Positions 55,287-63,924 of a stretch of 64,000 bases of DNA are shown in pieces (position 1 is the first letter of the stretch; every line of letters starts with the position of its first letter). Origin of the DNA: Listeria weihenstephanensis (lineage in GTDB: Bacteria; Bacillota; Bacilli; Lactobacillales; Listeriaceae). Position numbers and translations under genes: made by a program. The stretch is from the NCBI RefSeq assembly GCF_003534205.1, contig NZ_CP011102.1:2492036-2556035 (forward strand). Direction: 5' to 3'. Below the pieces are notes generated by a model. The model was not told the origin of the DNA. It saw only the letters and a list, made by a program, of their open reading frames with translations, and did no database searches.

Positions 55287-56516
55287 TTATTCTACCTCCG
55301 AAGTTGCTTGCGCTTTATCTTGTGCTTTTTGAGTGGCTTCCGCTTTTGCAGCCTCTTCTTTCGCCTTCGCTTCATCATCTTTTATCTTTTTAATTTTCTC
55401 GTTGATCGCTTCTTGTTTCTCATTTCTAGTAGAAGCCTTCATTTCCGTATCTGCGTCCAACTTCTCAATCTGTCTCGCCAAGTTATAAACCTGCAAATCA
55501 TTATCTTTCATCGTCAGCGCAATATCATTGGCCTTCGTAAGTTCCGCTTGTCCATCATAAATCCAGTACAACAAATATTCCTCCGGCGATTTCAATGTTA
55601 TTTTCTGTAACAACGTATCCTTCTGAGCTTTACTTAGTTTTGCGCTTTCCACATACGATTTCGCCAATTCATACTTGCTCGCTTGCGGCAATTTCGTCGG
55701 ATCTACATCGCGCAACGTCTCCGTCACCTTACCAGAGTCATCCGCGATAAACGCCTCATTCGCACTAAGCAACGTCTCCTGAAACGGCACTTTTACAAAA
55801 GCAAAATAAGCAACTGGAACCGCCAAAACAATCGTCGCAATAATAAATCCAATCGTAAGCCCTTTAAACAAACGATAATTCTTCCGTTGCACCAGCGTCA
55901 TTTTACGATTCACAGCCGCCGTTTCCTTCGTATAACTCTCCGCCAAAATCTCCTCGATCGCCGCTAAATCCTTCGCCTCAATAATGCTCCGATCAAAACT
56001 CGTCCCCTTCGCATTATCCAGTGACCCCGAAATCAGCTCATCAAACGAATACTTTTTCGAAAACAGCGCCACGATCAAACATTTATACTGCTTCAAAAAC
56101 TTCTCTTCCGTCATCATGTACGGCGGCAAAACATCACGAATCCCACGGTACACCAAAAACGGCATCTGATTTCTATCAAAAACCATATTTTCTGGATGTA
56201 AGAAAAATGTGAATCGCGTCTTCAATAATTCTGAAAATCGCGCCACATTACCAATCGCTCGCAATTGCTCATTCCGCTCAAGTCCGCGTAACTCATCCCA
56301 TGTCGATTTGCCAGTCGTATCGAATGTAAACGACAACGCATCGCCCTTATCCGCGTAATCCGCCGCCACAAAAAATGTCGAGTTCTCCTTCAACAAAGCC
56401 AATTGACGAACATCTTTCACTCTCGTTTGCGACTTCGAAAAATCAACCTGCCAAGCTGTCCCATCTATCTGAAAATTATATTCCATCGCATCTACCATTA
56501 TCTTTCTCGTTATCAT
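55287..56516 (-). CDS. essB: T7SS protein EssB
   Basis: 409 residues. A cytoplasmic pseudokinase-like N-terminal domain (1-about 215), one membrane segment (about 218-240, GLTIGFIIATIVLAVPVAYFAF) and an extracellular helical domain ending in a Lys/Glu/Ala-rich tail. EssB binds EssC and EsaB in the membrane complex. ATG 56516 follows AAGGGAG by 11 bases; in-frame ATGs at 56498 and 56486 are alternatives. The stop is one base from essC. Confidence 0.93.
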   Translation of the reverse strand: MITRKIMVDAMEYNFQIDGTAWQVDFSKSQTRVKDVRQLALLKENSTFFVAADYADKGDALSFTFDTTGKSTWDELRGLERNEQLRAIGNVARFSELLKTRFTFFLHPENMVFDRNQMPFLVYRGIRDVLPPYMMTEEKFLKQYKCLIVALFSKKYSFDELISGSLDNAKGTSFDRSIIEAKDLAAIEEILAESYTKETAAVNRKMTLVQRKNYRLFKGLTIGFIIATIVLAVPVAYFAFVKVPFQETLLSANEAFIADDSGKVTETLRDVDPTKLPQASKYELAKSYVESAKLSKAQKDTLLQKITLKSPEEYLLYWIYDGQAELTKANDIALTMKDNDLQVYNLARQIEKLDADTEMKASTRNEKQEAINEKIKKIKDDEAKAKEEAAKAEATQKAQDKAQATSEVE

Positions 56517-56534
56517 GTGTATCCATTCTCCCTT

Positions 56535-56786
56535 TTATAAAATTTCAATGATGTCCCCGTCTGTAATTTGAAAATCCGTCAACTTATCATCATCTGTCAA
56601 CAATAATTCCTTATTTGCCACTTTAATCGCGCAATGCGACATGTTCGGTTGTGCCAATTTCAGCGTCTCCACCAAATTCAGCAACAACGCCTTGACCGGC
56701 TGATGCTTTGGGATTCGCAAATCATGAATCCGTCCGCCCCATTTTGTAAAATTTATCGTGACATTAATATGCGTATCCTGTGCCAT
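56535..56786 (-). CDS. esaB: T7SS ubiquitin-like protein EsaB (YukD)
   Basis: 83 residues from ATG 56786 (AAGGAG 6 bases upstream; the longer frame to 56906 has no site). Ubiquitin-like beta-grasp fold: TINFTKWGGRIHDLRIPKHQPV and TDDDKLTDFQITDGDIIEIL. A cytosolic regulator or structural part of the secretion complex. Confidence 0.93.
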   Translation of the reverse strand: MAQDTHINVTINFTKWGGRIHDLRIPKHQPVKALLLNLVETLKLAQPNMSHCAIKVANKELLLTDDDKLTDFQITDGDIIEIL

Positions 56787-56802
56787 CTCTATCTCCTTCT
56801 TT

Positions 56803-57318
56803 CTATTCCCATACTTTTCGAACGACCGTATAAAGCAACGCAGCCACTGCCAAAACAATACCCGATAAAACCCACCAAATTGTCTTGCTCTTTTTTTCAG
56901 GTTCATCCTGACTTAACGCCGTCGTTTCACTTGATTTCGCTACATCCTCTTGCATCGTAAACAAAGATGCTTTCATCACTTGCACAGAGTTATCTTTTGT
57001 CGACTCGTCAGTAAACAATGAATTCTTCACATCATCCATTTCTTTCTTTTTCTGCGCCTTTATCTCCGCAGCCGTTTTCTCGGCTTCCGGCGTAAATAAC
57101 GTAATTCCTAATTTTTCAAGCTCCGTCTCTTCCGTATCCGTATCTGCATTTTTCTCGTCATTCGTTTTCGTAACCCGGTCTAACTGCATTTCCATTTTTC
57201 CATCATCACCAAGATATGACTCTTCATTATCCACTGCAAAAACACCAACTGGCGCAATGAAAATCGTTCCCACAAAAGTACAAACAAGCATAGAAATAAC
57301 TCTGTCTTTACGCTTCAT
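56803..57318 (-). CDS. essA: T7SS protein EssA
   Basis: 171 residues. Three consecutive ATGs (57324, 57321, 57318) follow GGAGG; the last has the best spacing (8). The start overlaps the 3' end of esaA by about ten bases. A signal-like N-terminal segment (about 8-25), an extracellular charged region and a C-terminal membrane segment (about 146-164, TIWWVLSGIVLAVAALLYTVV). Membrane component of the Ess complex. Confidence 0.92.
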   Translation of the reverse strand: MKRKDRVISMLVCTFVGTIFIAPVGVFAVDNEESYLGDDGKMEMQLDRVTKTNDEKNADTDTEETELEKLGITLFTPEAEKTAAEIKAQKKKEMDDVKNSLFTDESTKDNSVQVMKASLFTMQEDVAKSSETTALSQDEPEKKSKTIWWVLSGIVLAVAALLYTVVRKVWE

Positions 57319-60300
57319 CATCATTTCCTCCCTCTTGTTTATTCCGGTGCCAAACGAACAAATTCACAACTATTCCAAGAATCGCAACACCGATCAAACT
57401 ATACATAATCACAAGCCAATCATCTGTCCGACTCACAAAACCAATTAATAAACTTTCAATGTATTGCAATGGTGAGAACGAACGAACCATCGCTAGCATG
57501 GAATCTTGGTCAATTTTAAGCCCAACTGCCTCCGTTAAGAAGAGGTACATCGCTAAAATAACGAGCAATAAGAACATCCCAATCATGCGTAATTGGCGTA
57601 ATAAGTACGTTGCCACCAATACGAAAGCCAACACAATCAGAATAATAACTCCCATCCAAGATACGAAAACAACACTCTTCATTTCCAAGAAGTAAGCCGA
57701 AATCGCACCAATAATCGCGCCTTCAATCAACCCGATTCCGACAATCATTAACGTAATTGGTGTATTCTCATATGCCAACGCCATCTCTTCTGCAAAATCA
57801 TCCTCTTGTTTGCGTTTTCGCTCCTGCGCTGCAATCACATAGCCTGTAAATAAAGCTACTATAAAACAAACTAAAACAATTAAATATGGCGTAAAAGTAT
57901 CCCCCGCCGCAATCGTTAGCCCTTTCTCTTTCTCCACCGGACTACTCAAGAAATTCAGTAACTTCTCGTTTGTACGATTATCACCAACACGACTATTCTC
58001 CATCATTGTTGCAAAATTAGTAGCAAAATCCTGATCCGTTACTAATTTATTTGCCATATTCGCTGACAGTTTTTGAGCTTGCGTTACAATTCCTAGCCCA
58101 CTATTTTGAATATTTTTCGCTTGTTGGTCGATGGCATCAAACGTTTTGTATACATTATCAGCTGAATTTAAATTTGTTTTAGAAGAATCCGCCAGCGACT
58201 TACTTTGTGAAAGCAATCCACTAAATTCGCTTCCTAAAGACAGGGTTGCAGACTTCTCATCCCCACTATTCGTGATAACAATACCGCCCTTATCAAGCAG
58301 CTCCATACTCTTTTGACGCCATGTCTCCACATTTTTGAGTGTTTCCGCAACGCTCGTATTCATCGTCGTTGCTTGCGTCGTCGTCTCATTCAATCGCTCT
58401 GTCAATATATCCGCATTTTCTTTCGTAACCGCCGTACGCGTTTGTGACTCAGCAACTTGTTGTTGGAAAACTTCCAAATCCCGATGGATAAAACTTGTCA
58501 CATTATCCGTAATCAAAGCTACCATCATCGCAATTCGATCTTCTATATTAAATTGATAGTAATAAGAATTTTTCTTCCCAGCAGCATATTCTGTCAATGA
58601 CTTCCCATCTAAATCTAAAGGTGTCACCCGAGCATCAATACCGTAATATGTCTTGAACAGCTCTGATAATTTGTAATAAGGCTTGACATAAGCTGCCACA
58701 TTATCCGCAAGAACCGTCGTATCCTTCTCGATTGCCCCAATTGTATCCTGTACAGATTTAATGGCCTCATCGCGTTCTTCAGCTGTAATAATGTACTCTG
58801 GACCCAGCTCAATTTTACTCTCCTTTACTACTTTCGGTTCAACAGTAGGCGGAACAGGTGGATTATTCGGATCATTTGGATCGCCTGGACTTCCTGGATC
58901 TGTCACTTCTTCCCCATCCTCAATATTAGTCATTTCAAGACCAATCGGAGCAAACATATCAAACGCTGCACCTTCCGTATTTGTAATAGAGTCGGCTGTA
59001 ATATAGAGATCCATAGCCAACTTCAAATCCAGTGGCGCTTCATTTGGATTCAATGCATCTGGATTTGTTTCATCAGTTTCTATTTTAATCGTCCATGTTT
59101 CATCGGTCTCATCATACGTAACCGTGTTGGAAATATAACTCCCATCAGCCCTAGTCAATTTAGCCGCAAAATCTGCCACACTAGAAGGCATCACAAAACC
59201 ATCAGGCAGTTTAAAAACCAATCTTTGTTCGTTGTCTACTTCTTGTGACTTCTCCATTTGAAAATCTTGACTGAATTCATAAGTATGGTAATCTTCCCCA
59301 TCAATCGTTCTTGTTCCAAGCTCGTCTATCTTCTTTTGTTTTAGTTTGTCAATAGCATTTTCGACAGCTTCATATTTTGGAAATTCCTTTGACTTACTCA
59401 GCAAGTCCTCAGACCAATCGCCTGAATTGGAACTAATGTATCTTTTAGCTATTTCAATGACATTGCGCAATTCCTTATAAACTGCTCTTTCTTCAGCGCT
59501 TGCGTCATCTTTTAATAGGTAGGCATCGTAGTTAGGTACCTCTTTTAGTAACGCTTGTATCTCGTTATTAAATCGATCGTTTAGCGCCTTATCCGTCAAT
59601 TCGTTCAGCGTAATAGTTCGGTTTCCCTCGTTCGAAATATATTGCTGCAAATCGCCTTCCACACTTCCACGCAAGCTTTCACCCATCTTTGTTGTGACTT
59701 CCGTATTTATCATAGCAACCTGTTCGTTCACCGCATCCAAATACCTCTGCACACTATCCACCTGCACCGATAATGTCCGCTCTTCTTCCATCTTCTGAAA
59801 CTGCTTATAAATGGCATCATTAGAACTCTTCAGATTAGAAAGTTGTTCTGATACATCAGCTGTTGACATTGCCGTGTCATTATTCGACATTTGTTCAGCA
59901 AAAGATTTCGAAACAAGTGCATTACTTTCCTGACTCTTCGCAAGCTTTTCTAAAGACTGGAAATAAGTCTCGTTTACCTTGGTACCTTCCGCCAAGCCCG
60001 TCCCGAATCCTTTTAGAATATCCTGTAATCCTTTAAAACTATCTTTAGACATACCCGTATAATCCTGCACCGTTTTAAACTGTTGCGTATAGTTAGATAA
60101 CGGTGAATTCACGTTCGTATTGTACACAGAACCATACGTTTCCTCTTTGTCCACCAGCTTCTTAATGCTATCTTGCGCCCCATGAAGATTTGTAAGAATG
60201 CTCGCAAAATAAACATCGATAATTTCTTTATTAAAGTCTTCCAACACTTTCGCAGCCGCACGTTCAGCCTCAGCTGTTACATCCTTATTTCCGGTCTCAC

Positions 60301-60685
60301 TAATACGATACGTAATCTTCACTTTCTCCGGATTTTCTGACGTCATAGACATCGCCGCTTCTGAAAAATTGTTTGGAATAAAGATAATCATATCGTACAC
60401 CCGATTTTTCAAACCATTATCCGCAAATCCACTGGAAGTTGTTGCCCATTTATGATCTGTTTGCTTCAAAACCTTAGCTGTAAATTTATCACCAAAGTCA
60501 ATTCGTTCTCCATCCGCTGTTGTAACACCTGCGTCTTCATTGACAAGCGCAATTGACATTTTCTTCGTTTCCAGTCCATTTTCCTTTTTCGCCGTCGTTT
60601 GTTCCAACGCCAAATACGACGTTCCTGCGGACAGAAGCAAAGCCAGCACAAAAAAAGCCAGCACACTCCACTTTATTTTTTTCAC
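57308..60685 (-). CDS. esaA: T7SS membrane protein EsaA
   Basis: 1125 residues from a GTG at 60685 (GGGAGTG 6 bases upstream). One N-terminal membrane segment (7-27), a very large extracellular coiled-coil domain, a proline-rich linker (DPGSPGDPNDPNNPPVPPT, around residue 590) and about five C-terminal membrane segments from about residue 925. YhgE/Pip-like architecture. It probably spans the wall and forms an extracellular conduit or phage-receptor-like fibre. Confidence 0.95.
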   Translation of the reverse strand: MKKIKWSVLAFFVLALLLSAGTSYLALEQTTAKKENGLETKKMSIALVNEDAGVTTADGERIDFGDKFTAKVLKQTDHKWATTSSGFADNGLKNRVYDMIIFIPNNFSEAAMSMTSENPEKVKITYRISETGNKDVTAEAERAAAKVLEDFNKEIIDVYFASILTNLHGAQDSIKKLVDKEETYGSVYNTNVNSPLSNYTQQFKTVQDYTGMSKDSFKGLQDILKGFGTGLAEGTKVNETYFQSLEKLAKSQESNALVSKSFAEQMSNNDTAMSTADVSEQLSNLKSSNDAIYKQFQKMEEERTLSVQVDSVQRYLDAVNEQVAMINTEVTTKMGESLRGSVEGDLQQYISNEGNRTITLNELTDKALNDRFNNEIQALLKEVPNYDAYLLKDDASAEERAVYKELRNVIEIAKRYISSNSGDWSEDLLSKSKEFPKYEAVENAIDKLKQKKIDELGTRTIDGEDYHTYEFSQDFQMEKSQEVDNEQRLVFKLPDGFVMPSSVADFAAKLTRADGSYISNTVTYDETDETWTIKIETDETNPDALNPNEAPLDLKLAMDLYITADSITNTEGAAFDMFAPIGLEMTNIEDGEEVTDPGSPGDPNDPNNPPVPPTVEPKVVKESKIELGPEYIITAEERDEAIKSVQDTIGAIEKDTTVLADNVAAYVKPYYKLSELFKTYYGIDARVTPLDLDGKSLTEYAAGKKNSYYYQFNIEDRIAMMVALITDNVTSFIHRDLEVFQQQVAESQTRTAVTKENADILTERLNETTTQATTMNTSVAETLKNVETWRQKSMELLDKGGIVITNSGDEKSATLSLGSEFSGLLSQSKSLADSSKTNLNSADNVYKTFDAIDQQAKNIQNSGLGIVTQAQKLSANMANKLVTDQDFATNFATMMENSRVGDNRTNEKLLNFLSSPVEKEKGLTIAAGDTFTPYLIVLVCFIVALFTGYVIAAQERKRKQEDDFAEEMALAYENTPITLMIVGIGLIEGAIIGAISAYFLEMKSVVFVSWMGVIILIVLAFVLVATYLLRQLRMIGMFLLLVILAMYLFLTEAVGLKIDQDSMLAMVRSFSPLQYIESLLIGFVSRTDDWLVIMYSLIGVAILGIVVNLFVWHRNKQEGGNDDEA

Positions 60686-60751
60686 TTATATCACTCCCGT
60701 TGTTTTTTATATGTAAGAAGTCTCCCAACTTCGAATTTCCAAATTAATAAG

Positions 60752-60777
60752 TACTGAGGCTTATAAAAGCCTCAGCC
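60752..60777 (-). promoter_or_regulatory. Hairpin between esxA and esaA
   Basis: A perfect 9-bp stem CTGAGGCTT/AAGCCTCAG (60754-60762, 60767-60775) without a T-run. It may stabilise the upstream esxA messenger or partly stop transcription. Confidence 0.55.
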
Positions 60778-60835
60778 GTAACGCAGAAAAACTACTTTAT
60801 CTAATATCTCTCTATATCTCAGCTTCTAGTCAACC

Positions 60836-61132
60836 TTAGTTCAAGCCAAAATTGCGCGAAAGGTTTGCATCGTTCTCTTCCACTGCATTTGCTGTTTTTG
60901 CTAATTGTTGCTCAATTTGGTGCATTAGATTCGAGAAGTCCGTTACTTTTGGCTTCAGTTGTTGGAACTGATCGTCAAACTTACGGAACGCTTCCCCTTC
61001 CCATTCACCACGTAATTGTTCTTGCAATTGCTCTAATTCTCTTAAAATTTGTTCGATGTCTTGTCCCTTACGTCCATAAGTTTTTGAACGATCGCGTAGC
61101 TCAGCGGGACTCATTCTAATTTGTCCTGACAT
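60836..61132 (-). CDS. esxA: WXG100 secreted protein EsxA, copy 2 (promoter-distal)
   Basis: 97 residues from ATG 61132 (GAGGAG, 9 bases). WxG turn at W44-E45-G46 (GEWEGEAFRKFDDQF), helical hairpin, C-terminus NLSRNFGLN. Protein identical to the copy at 61253-61549; base differences are synonymous and mostly in the 3' half. EsxA is the main secreted substrate of the system, acting as a dimer. Confidence 0.95.
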   Translation of the reverse strand: MSGQIRMSPAELRDRSKTYGRKGQDIEQILRELEQLQEQLRGEWEGEAFRKFDDQFQQLKPKVTDFSNLMHQIEQQLAKTANAVEENDANLSRNFGLN

Positions 61133-61166
61133 TCTTTTCATCTCCTCTTTCTTGTTTTAAGCATTC

Positions 61167-61195
61167 AAAAAGGCCGCACAAGAATTTGCACGGCC
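61167..61195 (-). terminator. Terminator between the two esxA copies
   Basis: On the minus strand GGCCGTGCA (61187-61195) pairs with TGTGCGGCC (61172-61180) and is followed by TTTTT. It must be leaky if one promoter drives the whole operon. Confidence 0.7.
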
Positions 61196-61252
61196 ACATT
61201 ACTAACTGCACAAAGATGTATTATGTACTTCATGCAATCCGTTTGAAATGCT

Positions 61253-61549
61253 TTAGTTCAAGCCGAAATTGCGTGAAAGGTTTGCATCGTTCTCTTCCAC
61301 TGCATTTGCTGTTTTTGCTAATTGTTGCTCGATTTGATGCATTAAATTGGAGAAATCCGTTACTTTTGGCTTCAGTTGTTGGAACTGATCGTCAAACTTA
61401 CGGAACGCTTCCCCTTCCCATTCACCACGTAATTGTTCTTGCAATTGCTCTAATTCTCTTAAAATTTGTTCGATGTCTTGTCCCTTACGTCCGTATGTTT
61501 TTGAACGATCGCGTAACTCAGCGGGACTCATTCTAATTTGTCCTGACAT
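61253..61549 (-). CDS. esxA: WXG100 secreted protein EsxA, copy 1 (promoter-proximal)
   Basis: 97 residues from ATG 61549 (GAGGAG, 9 bases); first gene of the T7SS operon. Identical in protein sequence to copy 2, including WxG at 44-46. Being next to the promoter and followed by a terminator, it should be made in the largest amount. Confidence 0.95.
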   Translation of the reverse strand: MSGQIRMSPAELRDRSKTYGRKGQDIEQILRELEQLQEQLRGEWEGEAFRKFDDQFQQLKPKVTDFSNLMHQIEQQLAKTANAVEENDANLSRNFGLN

Positions 61550-61611
61550 TCTTTTCATCTCCTCTTCTTTTTAATGCTTGTTAATTTATAGCTCATATTG
61601 GCTATATTTTC

Positions 61612-61645
61612 ATTATAGCAAAAAAGAACTAGAATTTGTTCTTTT
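61612..61645 (-). promoter_or_regulatory. Promoter of the T7SS operon with overlapping inverted repeat
   Basis: On the minus strand a -10 TATAAT (61612-61617) is preceded by a perfect 8-bp inverted repeat AAAAGAAC-N8-GTTCTTTT (61622-61645), which covers the -10/-35 spacer. No good -35 box is seen, which fits an activated or repressed promoter. Confidence 0.55.
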
Positions 61646-61808
61646 GAAATGTGAATTTTTTGTGAACGTTTTCTTCATTTTATTACTAAACAGCTAATTA
61701 ATTTCATTGAAAAGTTATCTATTATACTAAAATGACCCATATTTCACTACTTCCATATTCATTGTATTTTATTGATTTCCTTGCTAATATGGAGGTGGAG
61801 GTGTTTTT

Positions 61809-62264
61809 ATGGAGATCAAACAGTGGTTAAAGTATGATATAATACCTTATGAGATCTTACTTCTAGCCGATCCAGATATCCCTACCATCGATCGTTACTT
61901 CTTTGAGTCAGATGTTTTTTTGTTGCAAGATGGCACCTATGTTTCTGGTGTTATTTGTATCAAAAGCAAAGAAAAAGCAGCTGAAATTATGAATATTGCC
62001 ATCGCGCCTGAATATCAAGGCCATAAATATGGAACACAACTTTTGGAACATGCCATCCATCACGTCACATCCTTACACAAAGATCAAATTATCACCAAAA
62101 CAGCTAATTCCAGTATCCAAGCTTTGGCTTTTTATCAAAAACTAGGTTTTAGAATGATTGCTATTATTCCAGACTTTTTTACGAAGCATTATTCTGATCC
62201 GATTTGGGAAAATGGAATTCTTGCCCAAGATCAAATTGTTTTATCTCGATTAATCGATACATAA
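61809..62264 (+). CDS. GNAT family N-acetyltransferase
   Basis: 151 residues; GGAGGTG lies just before the ATG. The acetyl-CoA motif A is IAIAPEYQGHKYGTQLL (V/I-x-x-x-x-Q/R-x-x-G-x-G/A pattern, with H at one usual Gly/Arg position), and motif B is TANSSIQALAFYQKLGFRMI. Substrate unknown. Divergent from the T7SS operon; no obvious functional link. Confidence 0.87.
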   Translation: MEIKQWLKYDIIPYEILLLADPDIPTIDRYFFESDVFLLQDGTYVSGVICIKSKEKAAEIMNIAIAPEYQGHKYGTQLLEHAIHHVTSLHKDQIITKTANSSIQALAFYQKLGFRMIAIIPDFFTKHYSDPIWENGILAQDQIVLSRLIDT

Positions 62265-62462
62265 ACTGTGAGTTGTTTTTCCATATTTTGAATAAAACAG
62301 GAAATTTAATATGTTTTTATTACGTTTTTTTAACAAATTCACTAAACTGTAACATATTGTACTAATTTTTCTTAGGTAAAGTATAATTTATGACTATTTT
62401 TATTTCAAAAAATCTTTATAATAGAAGTAAGACCAATCGTTTAGAGAAGGGGAAATTAAATT

Positions 62463-63161
62463 ATGTATGTTGCTGATTTAGTAAAAAATTTTAATGGTGA
62501 GAAATTAATTGAAAAAATTACAGAAATGGAAATTCCACACAAAACAGCGAGTTTCAAGAAAAACGAGTTAATTGTCGAGGAAGGAAAAATTGATACTCAC
62601 TTTTACGTCGTCGAATCTGGCCTTATTTCATTCAGCTTGACGAACTCTGATAAGTTACCAGTTATTACTCGCTTTATGAATAGTAACAATTGGTTTGGAA
62701 GTTCTAATTTTTTGTTAGACTCTCCTTTTCAATTTAATGTAACAGCTTTACGAGACACAAAGATACGTATTTACAACCGCAATGATATCCTACGTCTTTT
62801 CCAAACGGATTCTGATGGTTTTTGGTTCCTTTATTTTGATGGGTACAACCAAGTGCATGAACGAAATGCTTTAATTGAGATTGCCCACCATGACCCGAGA
62901 CGCCGCCTTATTTCTGCTTTGCTTTACATAGCGAATACGGTGGGAATCAAAACGGACGATGGCATTAGCTTTCCACGTGGCATTACGCAAAATCATTTAG
63001 CCTTAGTTTCGCAAGTACCAAGAACTAGAGCCAATGTCGAGCTACAAAAACTAAGAGAACTTGACATCATCCGACTAAAACCAAAACCAACTGTCATTCT
63101 GGACATCCTGAAACTTCGTGAACAGTTAGAAATCCACCGCACACCTCGTAATAATTCATAA
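62463..63161 (+). CDS. Crp/Fnr family transcriptional regulator
   Basis: 232 residues. An N-terminal cyclic-nucleotide-binding-type beta barrel (about 25-125) lacks the Arg/Ser set of true cAMP binders and has no Cys cluster for an Fe-S centre. A long dimer helix and C-terminal winged helix-turn-helix follow (ITQNHLALVSQVPRTRANVELQKLRELDII). Layout is similar to PrfA and the many Listeria paralogues. Target genes unknown. AGAAGGGG lies before the ATG. Confidence 0.87.
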   Translation: MYVADLVKNFNGEKLIEKITEMEIPHKTASFKKNELIVEEGKIDTHFYVVESGLISFSLTNSDKLPVITRFMNSNNWFGSSNFLLDSPFQFNVTALRDTKIRIYNRNDILRLFQTDSDGFWFLYFDGYNQVHERNALIEIAHHDPRRRLISALLYIANTVGIKTDDGISFPRGITQNHLALVSQVPRTRANVELQKLRELDIIRLKPKPTVILDILKLREQLEIHRTPRNNS

Positions 63162-63168
63162 AGCCAAA

Positions 63169-63226
63169 TAAAATAGAGTGCAAAATATAGCTGAAATACT
63201 CAGTCTATATTTTGCACTCTATTTTT
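63169..63226. terminator. Bidirectional terminator after the Crp/Fnr gene
   Basis: A 20-bp perfect stem (AAATAGAGTGCAAAATATAG with its complement ending CTCTATTT) around a 14-base loop, with flanking T on the plus strand. Confidence 0.85.
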
Positions 63227-63662
63227 GACTCTTCAACCATGTTTCCATTTCCGCTTGGTCATCCAAATCACCCTTATAACGATCCGTCTCAAGGCCGCGT
63301 GTGTAATAAATCAACGTCGGAACCACTCTGACACCCATCTGCTTAATGATCGCTGTGTAGTTCTTGTCAGCCTCCCTAGCCTTATCCGTATTATAATAAA
63401 AAGCCTGCCGATCCGTTGCTTCCAGTGCCTTCACAAGTTTCTTTTGAAATGGCTCGCAATCAGGACAAGTCGGCCGCCCAATATACACATACCCTGTTTT
63501 CTTATCCTCAAAAATCGCTTTCATGCCACTGTTCCCAATCGCTCTTAAAGGCTGCTCATTAGCCTCGGCCTTCGTATCCGCCAAATTCTTCGTATGCGTA
63601 TCAATAATTAACTGCACCCCAAGAATAAAAAGCGCTAACGCAACCACAGTCAGCAAAATCAC
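63219..63662 (-). CDS. Membrane-anchored thioredoxin-like protein
   Basis: 147 residues from a GTG at 63662 (GGAGGT 5 bases upstream). One N-terminal membrane segment (about 1-20), then a thioredoxin fold with CPDC as the redox motif (YIGRPTCPDCEPFQKKL) and a cis-Pro region (VRVVPTLIYY). Resembles the thioredoxin-like proteins annotated as bacteriocin transport accessory (PedC/BrcD type). The domain probably faces the outside. It may keep exported proteins reduced or help disulfide exchange. Confidence 0.82.
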   Translation of the reverse strand: MILLTVVALALFILGVQLIIDTHTKNLADTKAEANEQPLRAIGNSGMKAIFEDKKTGYVYIGRPTCPDCEPFQKKLVKALEATDRQAFYYNTDKAREADKNYTAIIKQMGVRVVPTLIYYTRGLETDRYKGDLDDQAEMETWLKSQK

Positions 63663-63798
63663 TTTATACCTCCGAATAGAAATCCCCCCTTATAAAGTAA
63701 AATAAAAACGAGCAAAAATGCCCGTCTCTATTAATATCTTGTCTAGCATACTTATCAAAAACCTTGAATCCCCCGCTCCTTCGAACTCACCGCTGAAC

Positions 63799-63924
63799 CT
63801 CGGCGGAGTGAGAAGTGCTTAGATCCTAGGCAAAGCCGAGCACCGAAGCGGAACGTACGATTTGTACGAGAGCATCGGAGCACAGGCTTTAACGACGGAG
63901 ATAAGCGCTTATCACTCCGCCGAG
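63799..63924. repeat. Structured interspersed element, copy C
   Basis: 126 bp. Arms 63799-63822 and 63901-63924 are complementary at 21 of 24 positions (CTCGGCGGAGTGA at the tip). The core matches copy B: CCTAGGCAAAGCCGAGCACC, GAAGCGGAACGTA, hairpin CGTACGATTTGTACG, GAGCATCGGAGCACAGGCTTT and AACGACGGAGATAAG. One arm contains the stop codon of the partial gene at the right edge. Confidence 0.9.

Noticed and set aside
62463-63161. PrfA itself
   Set aside because: Only family-level similarity to PrfA; no virulence genes nearby and the helix-turn-helix residues differ. Kept as a Crp/Fnr regulator.
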